Shown: piece by piece, positions 30,562-39,027 of the stretch
Layout: each line of letters opens with the position of its first letter
How positions within the stretch are numbered: position 1 is the first letter of the stretch
Source of the DNA: Billgrantia ethanolica
Lineage (GTDB): Bacteria > Pseudomonadota > Gammaproteobacteria > Pseudomonadales > Halomonadaceae
Length of the DNA stretch: 64,000 nt
Assembly (NCBI RefSeq): GCF_021404305.1
Contig: NZ_JABFTX010000003.1
Location: forward strand, 620,001 to 684,000
Direction of reading: 5' to 3'
The notes under the pieces: model-generated
What the model saw: the letters and a program-made list of their open reading frames with translations, nothing else
What the model was told of the DNA's origin: nothing
Database searches by the model: none
Made by a program: the position numbers and the translations under genes

Positions 30562-31155
30562 TTACCTCACCAGCAGGGCATCGAGCCTGACCGGCACCTC
30601 ATCGCCGATTTGCTCGTAACCGAGCAGCAGCATCACCGAGCGCAGGGTGGGGTCCGCCATTAGCGCCTGGCCATCCAGCGCCACCCGCTCGGCGTTGGTC
30701 ACCTGCACCTCGGCACTGCTTCTCTTGGTGAAGCGTACCGGCAGCGACTCCTGGCGTACGTTGTTTCCTGAACGTACCGTCATCGTCAGGGTTTCCACCA
30801 GCGACTCACCCACCTCGAGCCGCTCCAGCCGCTCGGGCGGAAACTGGGTGGTCAGGGTGGCCATGGGCCGCTCGGTCAGGCCGGAGAGCCACGGCGGCAG
30901 CGGCCCCAGCCGCTCCACCACGTCGCTCTGGTTGAGCCGCAGCGGCAGCTCCAGGGTGCCGTTCGTACTGGCACTGCCGCTCAGCCTGCGCACCTCGTGC
31001 TGGCGGGGAATGGGGCCGTCGGGGGCGATCTGCATCACGGTGGCCGACACCCGCGAACGCTCCGGGTCGAGCTCCCAGGCGGAAAGCGGCAGGGCAAACA
31101 GCAGGGCGGTGGCGCCCAGCGGCAACAGCGAGAAAGAAGCGAAAAGGCGTTTCAT
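30562..31155 (-). CDS. Exported YceI-like protein
   Basis: A 197-residue protein with a signal peptide (MKRLFASFS..., cleavage near LSA-WE). The mature part has alternating hydrophobic strands starting WELDPERSRVSATVM, the pattern of YceI/lipocalin-like isoprenoid-binding proteins. Overall similarity is moderate, so the family call is tentative. GGAG lies 11 bases upstream of the ATG chosen; 16 more codons are open upstream. It is divergent from the tRNA. Confidence 0.65.
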   Translation of the reverse strand: MKRLFASFSLLPLGATALLFALPLSAWELDPERSRVSATVMQIAPDGPIPRQHEVRRLSGSASTNGTLELPLRLNQSDVVERLGPLPPWLSGLTERPMATLTTQFPPERLERLEVGESLVETLTMTVRSGNNVRQESLPVRFTKRSSAEVQVTNAERVALDGQALMADPTLRSVMLLLGYEQIGDEVPVRLDALLVR

Positions 31156-31299
31156 GAGCGGTGCGTCTCCAGGAGCGAAAGGCTCACCCAGAAGACACGC
31201 CAAACGCCGGGAAGTGCCCGACGCAGCGGCGCGAATTTGCCGCCGCCCAGGCTCTGGCCACGCCCACCAGCTTTCGCTATCATACGGCGGCGCAATGCA

Positions 31300-31376
<77 letters not shown>

Positions 31377-31478
31377 AATTTCCTTCCCGCTCCATCCCAG
31401 AACAAGCCATAAACCCCGCCACCATGGGCTTCATGAGTTAGTCGAGGTTTCATGACATGTCAGAATGATTCTTGACAG

Positions 31479-31539
31479 GCCCCCCGCCGAAGGGGGCATC
31501 AATGGGGGCACAACCACATGATGTCCATTTGGTGCCCCC
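31479..31539 (+). promoter_or_regulatory. Cluster of GGGGGCA repeats before the integrase start
   Basis: Three copies of the same octamer-like unit occur: GGGGGCAtCAA (31492), GGGGGCAcAA (31504) and, inverted, TTGgTGCCCCC (to 31539), plus an adjoining GCCCCC arm at 31479. GGGGGCAC at 31504-31511 and GTGCCCCC at 31532-31539 form a dyad abutting the integrase ATG. Their position fits arm-type integrase/excisionase binding sites or an autoregulatory operator; the role is inferred. Confidence 0.5.
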
Positions 31540-31675
31540 ATGAGCCAACGCCAGACCAACAAACTGACCGCCACCGCCACCGCCACCGCCACCGCCACCG
31601 CCACCGGCGTGCGCAACGCCAAAGCCCGCGATAGTACCTACCGCTTAGCCGATGGGGGCGGTCTCTATCTGGAGG
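31540..31675 (+). pseudogene. int: P4-type tyrosine integrase, N-terminal 45 codons only
   Basis: The translation runs MSQRQTNKLTA..., then VRNAKARDSTYRLADGG and LYLE, which is the start of the DUF4102 arm-binding domain of phage/island tyrosine recombinases. The frame is broken by the IS end at 31676; the catalytic domain is missing from the whole window. Full-length members have about 400 residues. It lies 163 bases from the tRNA 3' end, the standard place for an island integrase. A Thr-Ala microsatellite expands the usual LTATA segment. Confidence 0.85.
31567..31608 (+). repeat. Hexanucleotide microsatellite (ACCGCC) inside the integrase remnant
   Basis: Six perfect ACCGCC units and one ACCGGC, in frame, encoding a Thr-Ala run where related integrases have one or two units. 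Likely replication slippage. Confidence 0.9.
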
Positions 31676-31753
31676 TGACCTTTCCCCCAGAAACCGGTCC
31701 ACCGTCGATGTGAGATTTCCGCTACGATTATCCTGATAGCAGGAGATCTCGCG

Positions 31754-32020
31754 ATGAAGCGTAACCGACATACCGAAGAGCAGATCATCAGCATACTCAA
31801 GGCCAACGAGCGCGGCGTCTCGATCGCCGAGCTGGCTCGACAGAACGGCGTGACCGAGCAGACCATCTACCGCTGGAAGGCCAAGTACAGCGGCATGGAA
31901 GTCTCGGAGGCCAAGCGCCTGCGCGAGCTGGAGCCCGAGAACGCCCGGCTCAAGAACCTGCTGGCGGAAAGCGCCCTCGACAATGCCGCGCTCAAGGAGA
32001 TCGTCTCGGGAAAGTGGTGA
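31754..32020 (+). CDS. IS3-family transposase OrfA, copy 1
   Basis: An 88-residue protein with a helix-turn-helix (TEEQIISILKANERGVSIAEL to the YRWKAKY region) and a leucine-zipper-like C-terminus (RLRELEPENARLKNLLAES). It binds the IS ends and partners OrfB. Its TGA stop overlaps a GTG that opens the orfB frame. Intact here, unlike in copy 2. Confidence 0.9.
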   Translation: MKRNRHTEEQIISILKANERGVSIAELARQNGVTEQTIYRWKAKYSGMEVSEAKRLRELEPENARLKNLLAESALDNAALKEIVSGKW

Positions 32021-32832
32021 CGCCCGAAGCGAAGCGGCGTGCGGTGAAGCACCTGGTGGCAGGCGGCTGGCTCAGCCAGCGAGGTGTCTGCTGATTGCTG
32101 GGCCTGGCGAGATCAGTGGCTCGGTACCAGGCCATGCCGCGTGACGATGAGCCGCTTCGGGCCCGCCTACAAGCCTTGGCGACCTGCTATCCCCGCTATG
32201 GCTACTTGCTGCTGCATGCCTTGTTGCGCCAGGAGGGTTTGGTGATCAATCGCAAGCGTACCTACCGGCTGTATTGTGAGCATGGCCTTCAAGTTCGGAG
32301 CCGGCGGCGCAAGCGGCTGATTCGGCCAAGGACACCGATGCCACTGCCGGCCCGCCCCAGCCAGCGCTGATCGATGGACTTCGTGTCGGATCAGTTGGCC
32401 TCGGGGCATCGGTTTCGCGTGCTGAACATCGTGGACGACTTTAGCCGCGAGTGTATCGGGCAACTGACGGACACGTCCATTTCAGGACCTCGGCTGGCCC
32501 GGTTCCTCGACGAGATCGCGCAGCAGCGCTCACTGCCAGCCTCGATTGTTTGCGATAACGGGCCGGAGCTGACCAGCAAGGCAATGTTCTTCTGGTCACG
32601 TGAGCGGAAGGTAACACTGGCGTTCATCCAGCCGGGCAAGCCGACGCAGAACGCCTTCATCGAGAGCTTCAACGGCAAGTTCCGAGACAGCGGCCTCAAC
32701 CAGCACTGATTCCTGAGCCTGGCGGATGCACGACACGAAATCAGTCAATGGAGAACCCACTACAACCATGTCAGACCGCACAGCTCGCTGGGCTATTTGC
32801 CACCCGTGGCCTATGCCCAGCAATGTGCCTGA
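32017..32832 (+). pseudogene. IS3-family transposase OrfB (DDE integrase), copy 1, three internal TGA
   Basis: The frame of 272 codons from GTG to 32832 is uninterrupted by indels but contains TGA at 32092, 32368 and 32707. The first replaces the CGA (Arg) still present in copy 2. The other two stand where related transposases have Trp (SQR-W-SMDFVSD and NQH-W-FLSLADAR). DDE residues can be seen in MDFVSDQ/VDDFSRE, VCDNGPE and FIESFNGKFRD. As it stands the protein cannot be made whole. Confidence 0.88.
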
Positions 32833-32878
32833 AGGAGCGGTTTCTCACATTGATGACGGACCTAAACCAGGGGGAAGG

Positions 32879-33343
32879 TCACAGCAGCCGGGCGCCCAGG
32901 GCCTGCAGCATACCCGCACCCGCACCGTTGGTTGCGCTGCCGCCGAGCATGAGCACCAGCCGCTCGGCACCTGCGTCGAGGGCGGCAAGAATCAGCTCAC
33001 CCACGCCATGGGTAGAGGTATGCAGCGCCGTGCGCTCCGGAGGCGCCAGCGGTTGGAGTCCACAAGCCTCGGCCAGCTCGATGTAGGCTGTGCGGGTGGC
33101 GGCGTGCCAGCCCCACTCTGCCTGGCAGGCTCTTCCCAGGGCATCCTGTACCAACTGGTGACGCCGCTGTGCTCCCGTCGAGACGATCAGGGCATCGAGC
33201 GTTCCTTCCCCACAATCCCCCATGGGACATTCATCCCACTGCACCTTTGGCGAGGCTCGCTGTATGCCGGCCGCCAGGGCGGTGACGGCGTCACGTGCCG
33301 GTAGGGCGTCCTTGTAGCTGTCCGTCGCAAGTAAGATCTGCAC
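32879..33343 (-). pseudogene. Glycerate kinase (GarK type), truncated by the IS
   Basis: 154 residues remain of an expected 370-380. The start is GTG after AGGAGGT. The N-terminal motif ATDSYKDALPA, the GDCGEGTLDA region and GGSATNGAGAGM match the GarK/GlxK family, which phosphorylates glycerate to 2-phosphoglycerate. The frame runs into the IS right end, whose terminal TGA supplies the stop codon. The C-terminal domain is not found elsewhere in the window. It is the last gene of the operon that starts at 40026. Confidence 0.88.
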
Positions 33344-33356
33344 GCTGCACCTCCTT

Positions 33357-34382
33357 TCAACTGTCCTCGGGGCAGCGCGGCAGGCGCCGAGTACTGCTGC
33401 GTAGCATAGGCGTAACCGATAGCGTGATGTGCTCCGGTGTGGTGTCTGTCTGGTGGATCTGTGCCATCAGCAGCTCAGTGGCTTTCATGATCATCTGATC
33501 GACGGGCTGCTGCAGGGTTGTCAGGGAGTGGCTGGGCCAACTTGCCATCGGCACATCGTCGAAACCGATAACCGAGACATCATCCGGCACCGTGAGGCCG
33601 AACTCGTGGCGGATGGTTTCCATCGCGGCAATCGCCATCACGTCGTTCGCGCAGAACAGAGCATCCGGTGGCGATTTGGCTGCAAAAAGACGCCGCGTGG
33701 CATCACAGGCATCCGTGTAGCGGTAGTTGCCCACTTCCAGCGCATGGCAGCCGACGCCTTCGGTGGCAAGCCCTTCGATAAAGCCGGCGTGCCGCTGTTG
33801 ATCGGTAGAAGAGTCGGGCAGCCCTGACAGGTAGGCGATGCGTTGGTGACCCAGTGAGGCGAGGTAGCGTCCGGCCCAGTACCCACCACTGAAGTTGTCG
33901 CTACCGACCTGGCTGATTCCCGCATAGTTTACGGTGCGGTTGATGATGACTACCGGTATGCCGAAATCCGCCACTTCTTGTGCCTGGGCGTCATCTAGAG
34001 TGATGGCCAGCATCAGTACGCCTTCAACCTGACTTCGAATGATATCGTCGATGACCGTAGCAAACCCCCTATCCGAGGGGGCGAAGAACAGCAGCAGGTG
34101 ATATCCCTGCTGCTGAAAGAACCGTGATGCCTTCTCCAGCATAAAGGCATAGAAAGGGTTCTCGACGCTGTAAGTGACCACGGCAATGGTGCGACTGGAG
34201 CGGGTGATCAGCGAACGTGCGATCGAATTGGGGCGATATCCCAGCTCGCGTGCCGCCGCCATCACTTTTTTGCGCGTTTTGTCCGCCACCTTGGCATCGG
34301 ATGAAAAACTGCGACTCACCGCCGACTGTGATACCCCTGCCAGCCTGGCCACATCGCGGGAGGTTACGGATTTCCTTTTCAT
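33357..34382 (-). CDS. LacI-family transcriptional regulator
   Basis: A 341-residue repressor with the LacI helix-turn-helix and hinge (SRDVARLAGVSQSAVSRSFS, then ELGYRPNSIARSL) and a sugar-binding-like effector domain. It lies 13 bases upstream of the glycerate kinase remnant, inside the operon it presumably controls. Two palindromes with a central CG before the operon (40157 and 40247) are its probable operators. Confidence 0.92.
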   Translation of the reverse strand: MKRKSVTSRDVARLAGVSQSAVSRSFSSDAKVADKTRKKVMAAARELGYRPNSIARSLITRSSRTIAVVTYSVENPFYAFMLEKASRFFQQQGYHLLLFFAPSDRGFATVIDDIIRSQVEGVLMLAITLDDAQAQEVADFGIPVVIINRTVNYAGISQVGSDNFSGGYWAGRYLASLGHQRIAYLSGLPDSSTDQQRHAGFIEGLATEGVGCHALEVGNYRYTDACDATRRLFAAKSPPDALFCANDVMAIAAMETIRHEFGLTVPDDVSVIGFDDVPMASWPSHSLTTLQQPVDQMIMKATELLMAQIHQTDTTPEHITLSVTPMLRSSTRRLPRCPEDS

Positions 34383-34470
34383 TCATCACTCTCTGAGAGG
34401 GCCGGACTTATCACACCAGTACGATGGAACTATTTGAAGATCGTGGGCTTGCCCCAGCCTGCAAGTCTCC

Positions 34471-35403
34471 TTAGAAGCCGACCTTGTCGGCGCCTTTCAA
34501 CTGCAGCATCTCACGGGCTTCTTCGGGGGTCGCTATCTCCAGCGATAGGCCTTCTAGAATTTCTCGCACCTTGGCAACTTGGCTGGCATTGCTTTCGGCC
34601 AGCTTGCCCCGGGAGAGCCACAGCGAGTCCTCGAGCCCCACGCGAACATGTCCACCCATGGCTGCCGCCTGCGCAGCGATGCGCATCTGACTGCTTCCGG
34701 CACCCAGCACTGACCATTCATAGTCATCGCCGAACAGCCGGTCAGCAGTACGGCGCATGTGCATCACGTCTTCTGGGTGAGGGCCGATACCTCCGAGGAT
34801 GCCGAACACGCTCTGCACGAAGATGCGCCCCCCGACAATGCCGCGGTCCATGACATTGCGCAGGCTGTAGAGGTGACCGATATCGTAGCATTCACACTCG
34901 AAGCGCGTGCCGTTCTTGCCGCCAAGCGTCATGGCGGTCTCGATGTCGGCGAAGGTGTTCTTGAATACCAGGTCGCGGCTGTTTTCCAGGTGTGCGCGCT
35001 CCCATTCGTGCTGAAAGTTGTCATAGCGGTTGAGCATGGGGAACAGGCCGAAGTTGATCGACCCCATGTTCATCGAAGCCAGTTCCGGCTTGAACTCCAT
35101 GGCTGGACGCATGCGCTCTTCCACGGTCATGTGCGGGCTACCGCCGGTGGTGAGGTTAATGACCGCATCCGTGGACCCCTTGATGCGCGGCAGGAATCGT
35201 TCGAACACGGCAGGATCCTGGGTTGGCTTGCCATTCTCTGGATCCCGGGCGTGTAGGTGAAGGATGGCGGCGCCAGCCTCGGCTGCAGCGATACCGGCCT
35301 CGGCGATCTCTTCCGGAGTAACCGGCAGGTGCGGTGACATGGAAGGGGTGTGGATGGCGCCGGTCACGGCGCAGGTGATGATGACTTTGCGTTTGTTAGT
35401 CAT
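34471..35403 (-). CDS. Beta-keto acid cleavage enzyme (BKACE, DUF849)
   Basis: A 310-residue zinc enzyme. The metal ligands His49 and His51 are in ILHLHARD, and the catalytic/metal glutamate is in GLEDSLW near residue 258. The family condenses a beta-keto acid with acetyl-CoA to give acetoacetate and a new acyl-CoA. Here it lies behind two dehydrogenases that could make such a 3-keto acid. The particular substrate is not deducible by eye. Confidence 0.9.
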   Translation of the reverse strand: MTNKRKVIITCAVTGAIHTPSMSPHLPVTPEEIAEAGIAAAEAGAAILHLHARDPENGKPTQDPAVFERFLPRIKGSTDAVINLTTGGSPHMTVEERMRPAMEFKPELASMNMGSINFGLFPMLNRYDNFQHEWERAHLENSRDLVFKNTFADIETAMTLGGKNGTRFECECYDIGHLYSLRNVMDRGIVGGRIFVQSVFGILGGIGPHPEDVMHMRRTADRLFGDDYEWSVLGAGSSQMRIAAQAAAMGGHVRVGLEDSLWLSRGKLAESNASQVAKVREILEGLSLEIATPEEAREMLQLKGADKVGF

Positions 35404-35432
35404 AGATTAGAGCTCTCCTAGGGGCGTCGGGG

Positions 35433-36368
35433 TCAGGAAGGGGTTACTGTGCGCTGATGCGCCATCAGCGCCATGAGTCGACGGTCGCGCCAGGCTTGTT
35501 GGTCGGCGAGCCCTTGGCTCGGCAGCCGTTCACGGCGCTCCTTGTCCAGTGCGGCGAGCGTCACGCTGTCCCAGGGGTCGTCGTCGCCGCGCTGGCGGTC
35601 TACATCTCGGTATAGGGGGCCATAGCGCTGGCCATAGTCGACCACGCCGGACGGCGCATTTAGGTCGATGGTTTCGAAGGGCCCCATGAAGGACCAGCGC
35701 AGCCCCAGCCCGTGCTTGACGGTCTTGTCGAGATCCTCGGCGGAGACATAACCGTCGCGGAACAGGCGCAGCGCCTCGTTGAGCAGGGCGCCTTGCAGAC
35801 GGTTGAGGATGAATCCTTGGATTTCCTTGCGCACCATGATGGGAGCCTGCTGAGCCAGCGCCATGAGACGCATGGTGTGGTTCACCGCAGTCTCCGACGT
35901 TGACGGGGTGGGGACGACTTCCACCAACGGGATCAGGTAGGGCGGGTTGACCGGATGCGCTACCAGGCAGCGTTCCGGGTGGCTCAGTTGATCAGTGAAC
36001 CGGGAGGCGGCGATGCCCGAAGTAGAACTGGCCAGTACGGTATCGCTGTCCACTACCGCTTCCAGCTCGGCATAGATGCCTCGCTTGGCCGCGATGTTCT
36101 CGGGGCCGCACTCCTGGATATACTCGACATCTGCCATGGCGCGTCGCAGATCGCTCTCCGTCTGGATCAACGCCAACGGGGCTTCCACGTCCTCGATCAG
36201 GCCCGCCTGCTTGAGGTCGACAAGGGATTGGCGGATGGCCTCCCGGGCCTTGTCCAGAGCGGTGACATCCACATCATAGAGAGCTACGGTCATGCCTGCC
36301 CTGGCAAAGACGATGGCCCATGCCCGCCCGATCAGGCCGGCTCCGACGATACCTATTCGCGCTGTCAT
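35433..36368 (-). CDS. Lambda-crystallin-like 3-hydroxyacid/3-hydroxyacyl-CoA dehydrogenase
   Basis: A 311-residue NAD-dependent dehydrogenase. The Rossmann motif GAGLIGRAWA begins at residue 7, HPVNPPYLIPLVEVVP and the C-terminal helical domain (LGLRWSFMGPFETIDLNA) follow the pattern of lambda-crystallin/L-gulonate 3-dehydrogenase more than that of fatty-acid enzymes. GGAG precedes the ATG chosen. It may oxidise a 3-hydroxy acid to the 3-keto acid used by the BKACE gene next door. Confidence 0.85.
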   Translation of the reverse strand: MTARIGIVGAGLIGRAWAIVFARAGMTVALYDVDVTALDKAREAIRQSLVDLKQAGLIEDVEAPLALIQTESDLRRAMADVEYIQECGPENIAAKRGIYAELEAVVDSDTVLASSTSGIAASRFTDQLSHPERCLVAHPVNPPYLIPLVEVVPTPSTSETAVNHTMRLMALAQQAPIMVRKEIQGFILNRLQGALLNEALRLFRDGYVSAEDLDKTVKHGLGLRWSFMGPFETIDLNAPSGVVDYGQRYGPLYRDVDRQRGDDDPWDSVTLAALDKERRERLPSQGLADQQAWRDRRLMALMAHQRTVTPS

Positions 36369-36387
36369 TAGGTGACTCCTTCGTCGC

Positions 36388-37161
36388 TCACAGAGATTCG
36401 ACGTTGGCACAGACGCTCAGCGCCTGGCCTGAGATATTGGCGCCTCCCGGCGCTGACAGGAAAAGTGCCATTGCCGCGATATCGGTGGGCTCCACCATTT
36501 TTCGCATGGAAACCTTGGCCAGGTTTTCCTGCTCCATCTCGGCGTAGCTGATGCCGCGTTTGGCAGCGCGATCTTCGATGACCTTCTCGATGCGTGGCCC
36601 GCTGACGATACCGGGCAGGATGGCATTTACCCGCACTCCCTCGGGGCCGAGTTCACATGCGAGGCTCTTAGTCAGGCCGACCACGGCCCATTTGCTGGCG
36701 GAATAGGGGGTGCGATAGGCGAAGCCCAGGCGGCCGGCAACCGACGCCAAGTTGATCAGCAGTCCCTGGCTCTCGCGCAGGAGGGGGGCGGCGCGATGAG
36801 CGACGCGGTACTGGCCGTTGAGGTTGATATCGATGGTTCGGGTCCAGCTTTCGTCATCGATTTCGTCAATGCTCGCGGTGGGTCCGGCAATCCCGGCATT
36901 GTTGACCACCACGTCGAGCCCGCCCAAGGCGGCGGCCTCCTCGAAGAGCCGGTCGACATCGGTGTGCTGGCTGACATCTGCCTGCGTATGGGTAATGCCT
37001 TTGGGCAGGGCAGCTAGCGCTTTGGTGTCGATATCACAGACGTGTACGCGCGCTCCGGCCTCCAGAAAGGCCTTGGCAATGGCTAGGCCGATACCATTCG
37101 CGCCTGCCGTGATCAGGACTCTCAGGTTAGGGCGTGGCGCCAGGCTTTCAACGACGTTCAT
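36388..37161 (-). CDS. Short-chain dehydrogenase/reductase
   Basis: A 257-residue classical SDR: cofactor motif TAGANGIGLA at residues about 18-27, NNAG at the usual place, catalytic Ser in INLASVAG and YSASK. The acidic residue after strand 2 (CDID) predicts NAD rather than NADP. It is flanked by the TRAP importer and the lambda-crystallin-like enzyme in one operon. Substrate unknown, likely a hydroxy acid. Confidence 0.9.
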   Translation of the reverse strand: MNVVESLAPRPNLRVLITAGANGIGLAIAKAFLEAGARVHVCDIDTKALAALPKGITHTQADVSQHTDVDRLFEEAAALGGLDVVVNNAGIAGPTASIDEIDDESWTRTIDINLNGQYRVAHRAAPLLRESQGLLINLASVAGRLGFAYRTPYSASKWAVVGLTKSLACELGPEGVRVNAILPGIVSGPRIEKVIEDRAAKRGISYAEMEQENLAKVSMRKMVEPTDIAAMALFLSAPGGANISGQALSVCANVESL

Positions 37162-37182
37162 ATGGTTTCTCCTCGAATGGGT

Positions 37183-38451
37183 TTACAGCGATGGCAGCCA
37201 GGTGGAAAGGAAAGGCAGCAGGCTGATAAGCAGCAGGTTGATGAGCACAATCCCGACGAAGGGCAGCACGGCCCAGGAAAGGCGGGCGATACCGATCTTG
37301 CTGATCTGGGAGGCTACGAAGAGGTTGAGCCCCACCGGTGGGGTGAACATGCCCATGGCGAGGTTGACCACCATGATGATTCCGAAATGAACCGGGTCGA
37401 AGCCAAAGCCGATGGCAATCGGCAGCAAGATCGGCACGAAAATCAGGATGGCAGCGGCCGCCTCGATGAACATGCCGGCCATCAGCAGGAGCATGTTGGC
37501 CAAAATGATGAAGAGAAGGGGGCTGTCGATAGCCGACATGACGTATTCAGAGATCATGTTCGGCACTCTCAGGCGCTGAAGAATTCGTCCATAGAGACCG
37601 GCGGCGGCGATGATGCTGAGAACCACGGCGGTTGTGACGGCCGATTGTTTGAGGATATCGACCAGGCTACTGAGTTTGATCTCCCGGTAGATGACAAAGC
37701 CGACCAGAAAGGAGTACACCACCGCGATGACCGCGGCTTCGGTTGGCGTGAAGATACCGCCGTAGATGCCCCCCAGTATGATCACCGGCATGAGGATAGC
37801 CAAAATCGCCTTGCGTCCGGCACGCAGCACTTCCGTCCAGGAGCTTTTCTCGTTGCCCCCCAGGCCGTTAGCTTTTGCGAAGAAGTAGGCAAATACCAGA
37901 AGGCTGAGGGTAACCAGGATGCCGGGCAGGATACCGGCTATGAACATATCGCCTACCGAGACGTTGGCGGCGATCCCGTAGAGGATCAGCGGAATGCTGG
38001 GAGGAATGATTACCCCGAGGGCGCCGGAGGCGGCCTGGTTCGCTGCGGCATAGCCGCCGGGGTAACCCTTCGCTAGCATCGCTGGGATCAGGATGGCGCC
38101 GATGGCGGCGGTGGTCGCGGCTCCCGAACCGGAGATGGCGGCGAAGAACAGTGAGGTAACGATGGCGACCATCGCCAGCCCCCCCGTCATGCTGCCGACG
38201 AGTGTGTTGGAGAAGTCGACAAGGCGCTTGGAGATGCCGCCACCTTGCATCAAGTACCCTGCCAGGATGAAGAATGGAATCGCCATCAAAGGGAAGGAAT
38301 TCACCGAGGCGATGAGCTGCTGTGCAACGACCACCATGGGCATCAGATCGCCATGCCATACGGTCACGGCTGAGGCCAGGCCGAGAGAGAAGGCGATGGG
38401 TACGCCGATGAGGAATAGGGAAATCAGCAAGAAAAACAGGATCATGGCCAT
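37183..38451 (-). CDS. dctM: TRAP transporter large membrane subunit (DctM)
   Basis: A 422-residue membrane protein with about twelve segments and family signatures (PFFILAGYLM near residue 60, VIIPPSIPLILYG, and FTPPVGLNLFV near the C-terminus). It is the sodium-driven channel of a tripartite periplasmic importer with the DctQ and DctP genes upstream. Two bases separate it from dctQ. Confidence 0.94.
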   Translation of the reverse strand: MAMILFFLLISLFLIGVPIAFSLGLASAVTVWHGDLMPMVVVAQQLIASVNSFPLMAIPFFILAGYLMQGGGISKRLVDFSNTLVGSMTGGLAMVAIVTSLFFAAISGSGAATTAAIGAILIPAMLAKGYPGGYAAANQAASGALGVIIPPSIPLILYGIAANVSVGDMFIAGILPGILVTLSLLVFAYFFAKANGLGGNEKSSWTEVLRAGRKAILAILMPVIILGGIYGGIFTPTEAAVIAVVYSFLVGFVIYREIKLSSLVDILKQSAVTTAVVLSIIAAAGLYGRILQRLRVPNMISEYVMSAIDSPLLFIILANMLLLMAGMFIEAAAAILIFVPILLPIAIGFGFDPVHFGIIMVVNLAMGMFTPPVGLNLFVASQISKIGIARLSWAVLPFVGIVLINLLLISLLPFLSTWLPSL

Positions 38452-38453
38452 GG

Positions 38454-38966
38454 TCAGTCCACCTCCTGCTTGGGCTCGTAAGGTACGCCGAGCGCCTCAT
38501 CCACTAGCAGCCCAATGCTGTTGATCAGAATGACCACCCCCCCTGCAGGGACGGCCATGTAGGGCCACATCATCGAAATGCGGGTGCTGGGGGCAGTCTG
38601 GCTGGAGACTCGGTCCGTCAGCTCATAGCCGTACTTGATCATGATGAAGGCGAACAGGGCGGAACATAGAATGATGGCGATCCGCAGCAGGCAGGACAGC
38701 TTCTTGCCAGCATATTCCAGCAAGATGTCGACTGAGATCAGCGCCCCCTTACGATAGGCATAACCGGCTCCGAGGAAGGTCAGCCAGATCATGGAAAAGC
38801 GAGCAATCTCGTCGGAAAAATAGAGCGGACGGCCCACCACGAATCGTGCGAATACCTGCCAGAAAATGAGGACGGTCATCATCAACAAGAGACCTGCCAA
38901 CACCCAGCCAATCACTCGATTGAAGTGTTCGATGGCTCTATTGGTCAGCATTAGATATGTCTTCAT
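38454..38966 (-). CDS. dctQ: TRAP transporter small membrane subunit (DctQ)
   Basis: A 170-residue protein with four membrane segments; FARFVVGRPLYFSDEIARFSMIWLTFLG is cut here to its key part RPLYFSDEIARFSM, the family signature. The start with GAGG upstream was preferred to earlier in-frame ATGs that overlap the spacer after dctP. It pairs with DctM. Confidence 0.9.
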   Translation of the reverse strand: MKTYLMLTNRAIEHFNRVIGWVLAGLLLMMTVLIFWQVFARFVVGRPLYFSDEIARFSMIWLTFLGAGYAYRKGALISVDILLEYAGKKLSCLLRIAIILCSALFAFIMIKYGYELTDRVSSQTAPSTRISMMWPYMAVPAGGVVILINSIGLLVDEALGVPYEPKQEVD

Positions 38967-39027
38967 GGCTGCCTCATGCATCAGTAGAGTGCCCGCAGGA
39001 AGTCGTACCCCTGCGGGCATCGTGGGC

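Larger units (their letters stand above)
31676..32881 (+). mobile_element. IS3-family element (IS407-like group), copy 1
   Basis: A 1,206-base element. The left end TGACCTTTCCCCCAGAAACC and right end (complement) TGACCTTCCCCCTGGTTTAG are imperfect inverted repeats starting TGACC. It encodes orfA (intact) and an orfB with three in-frame TGA codons. The left flank is the integrase gene, the right flank the glycerate kinase gene, and the flanking bases (ggagg and cagca) are not a target duplication, so the element probably marks a deletion or rearrangement. Copy 2 is inverted at 54603. Confidence 0.92.

Noticed and set aside
31567..31608. Short tandem repeats that could suggest a CRISPR array
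   Set aside because: The unit is six bases without spacers; it is a coding microsatellite in the integrase start.
32092..32709. In-frame TGA codons as selenocysteine or recoded tryptophan
   Set aside because: The neighbouring genes use TGA as stop throughout, copy 1 also lost an Arg codon to TGA, and copy 2 carries other lesions. Simple decay explains it.
31671..32886. Target-site duplication flanking IS copy 1
   Set aside because: The bases before the left end (ggagg) and after the right end (cagca) do not match, and pairing them with the flanks of copy 2 does not help.
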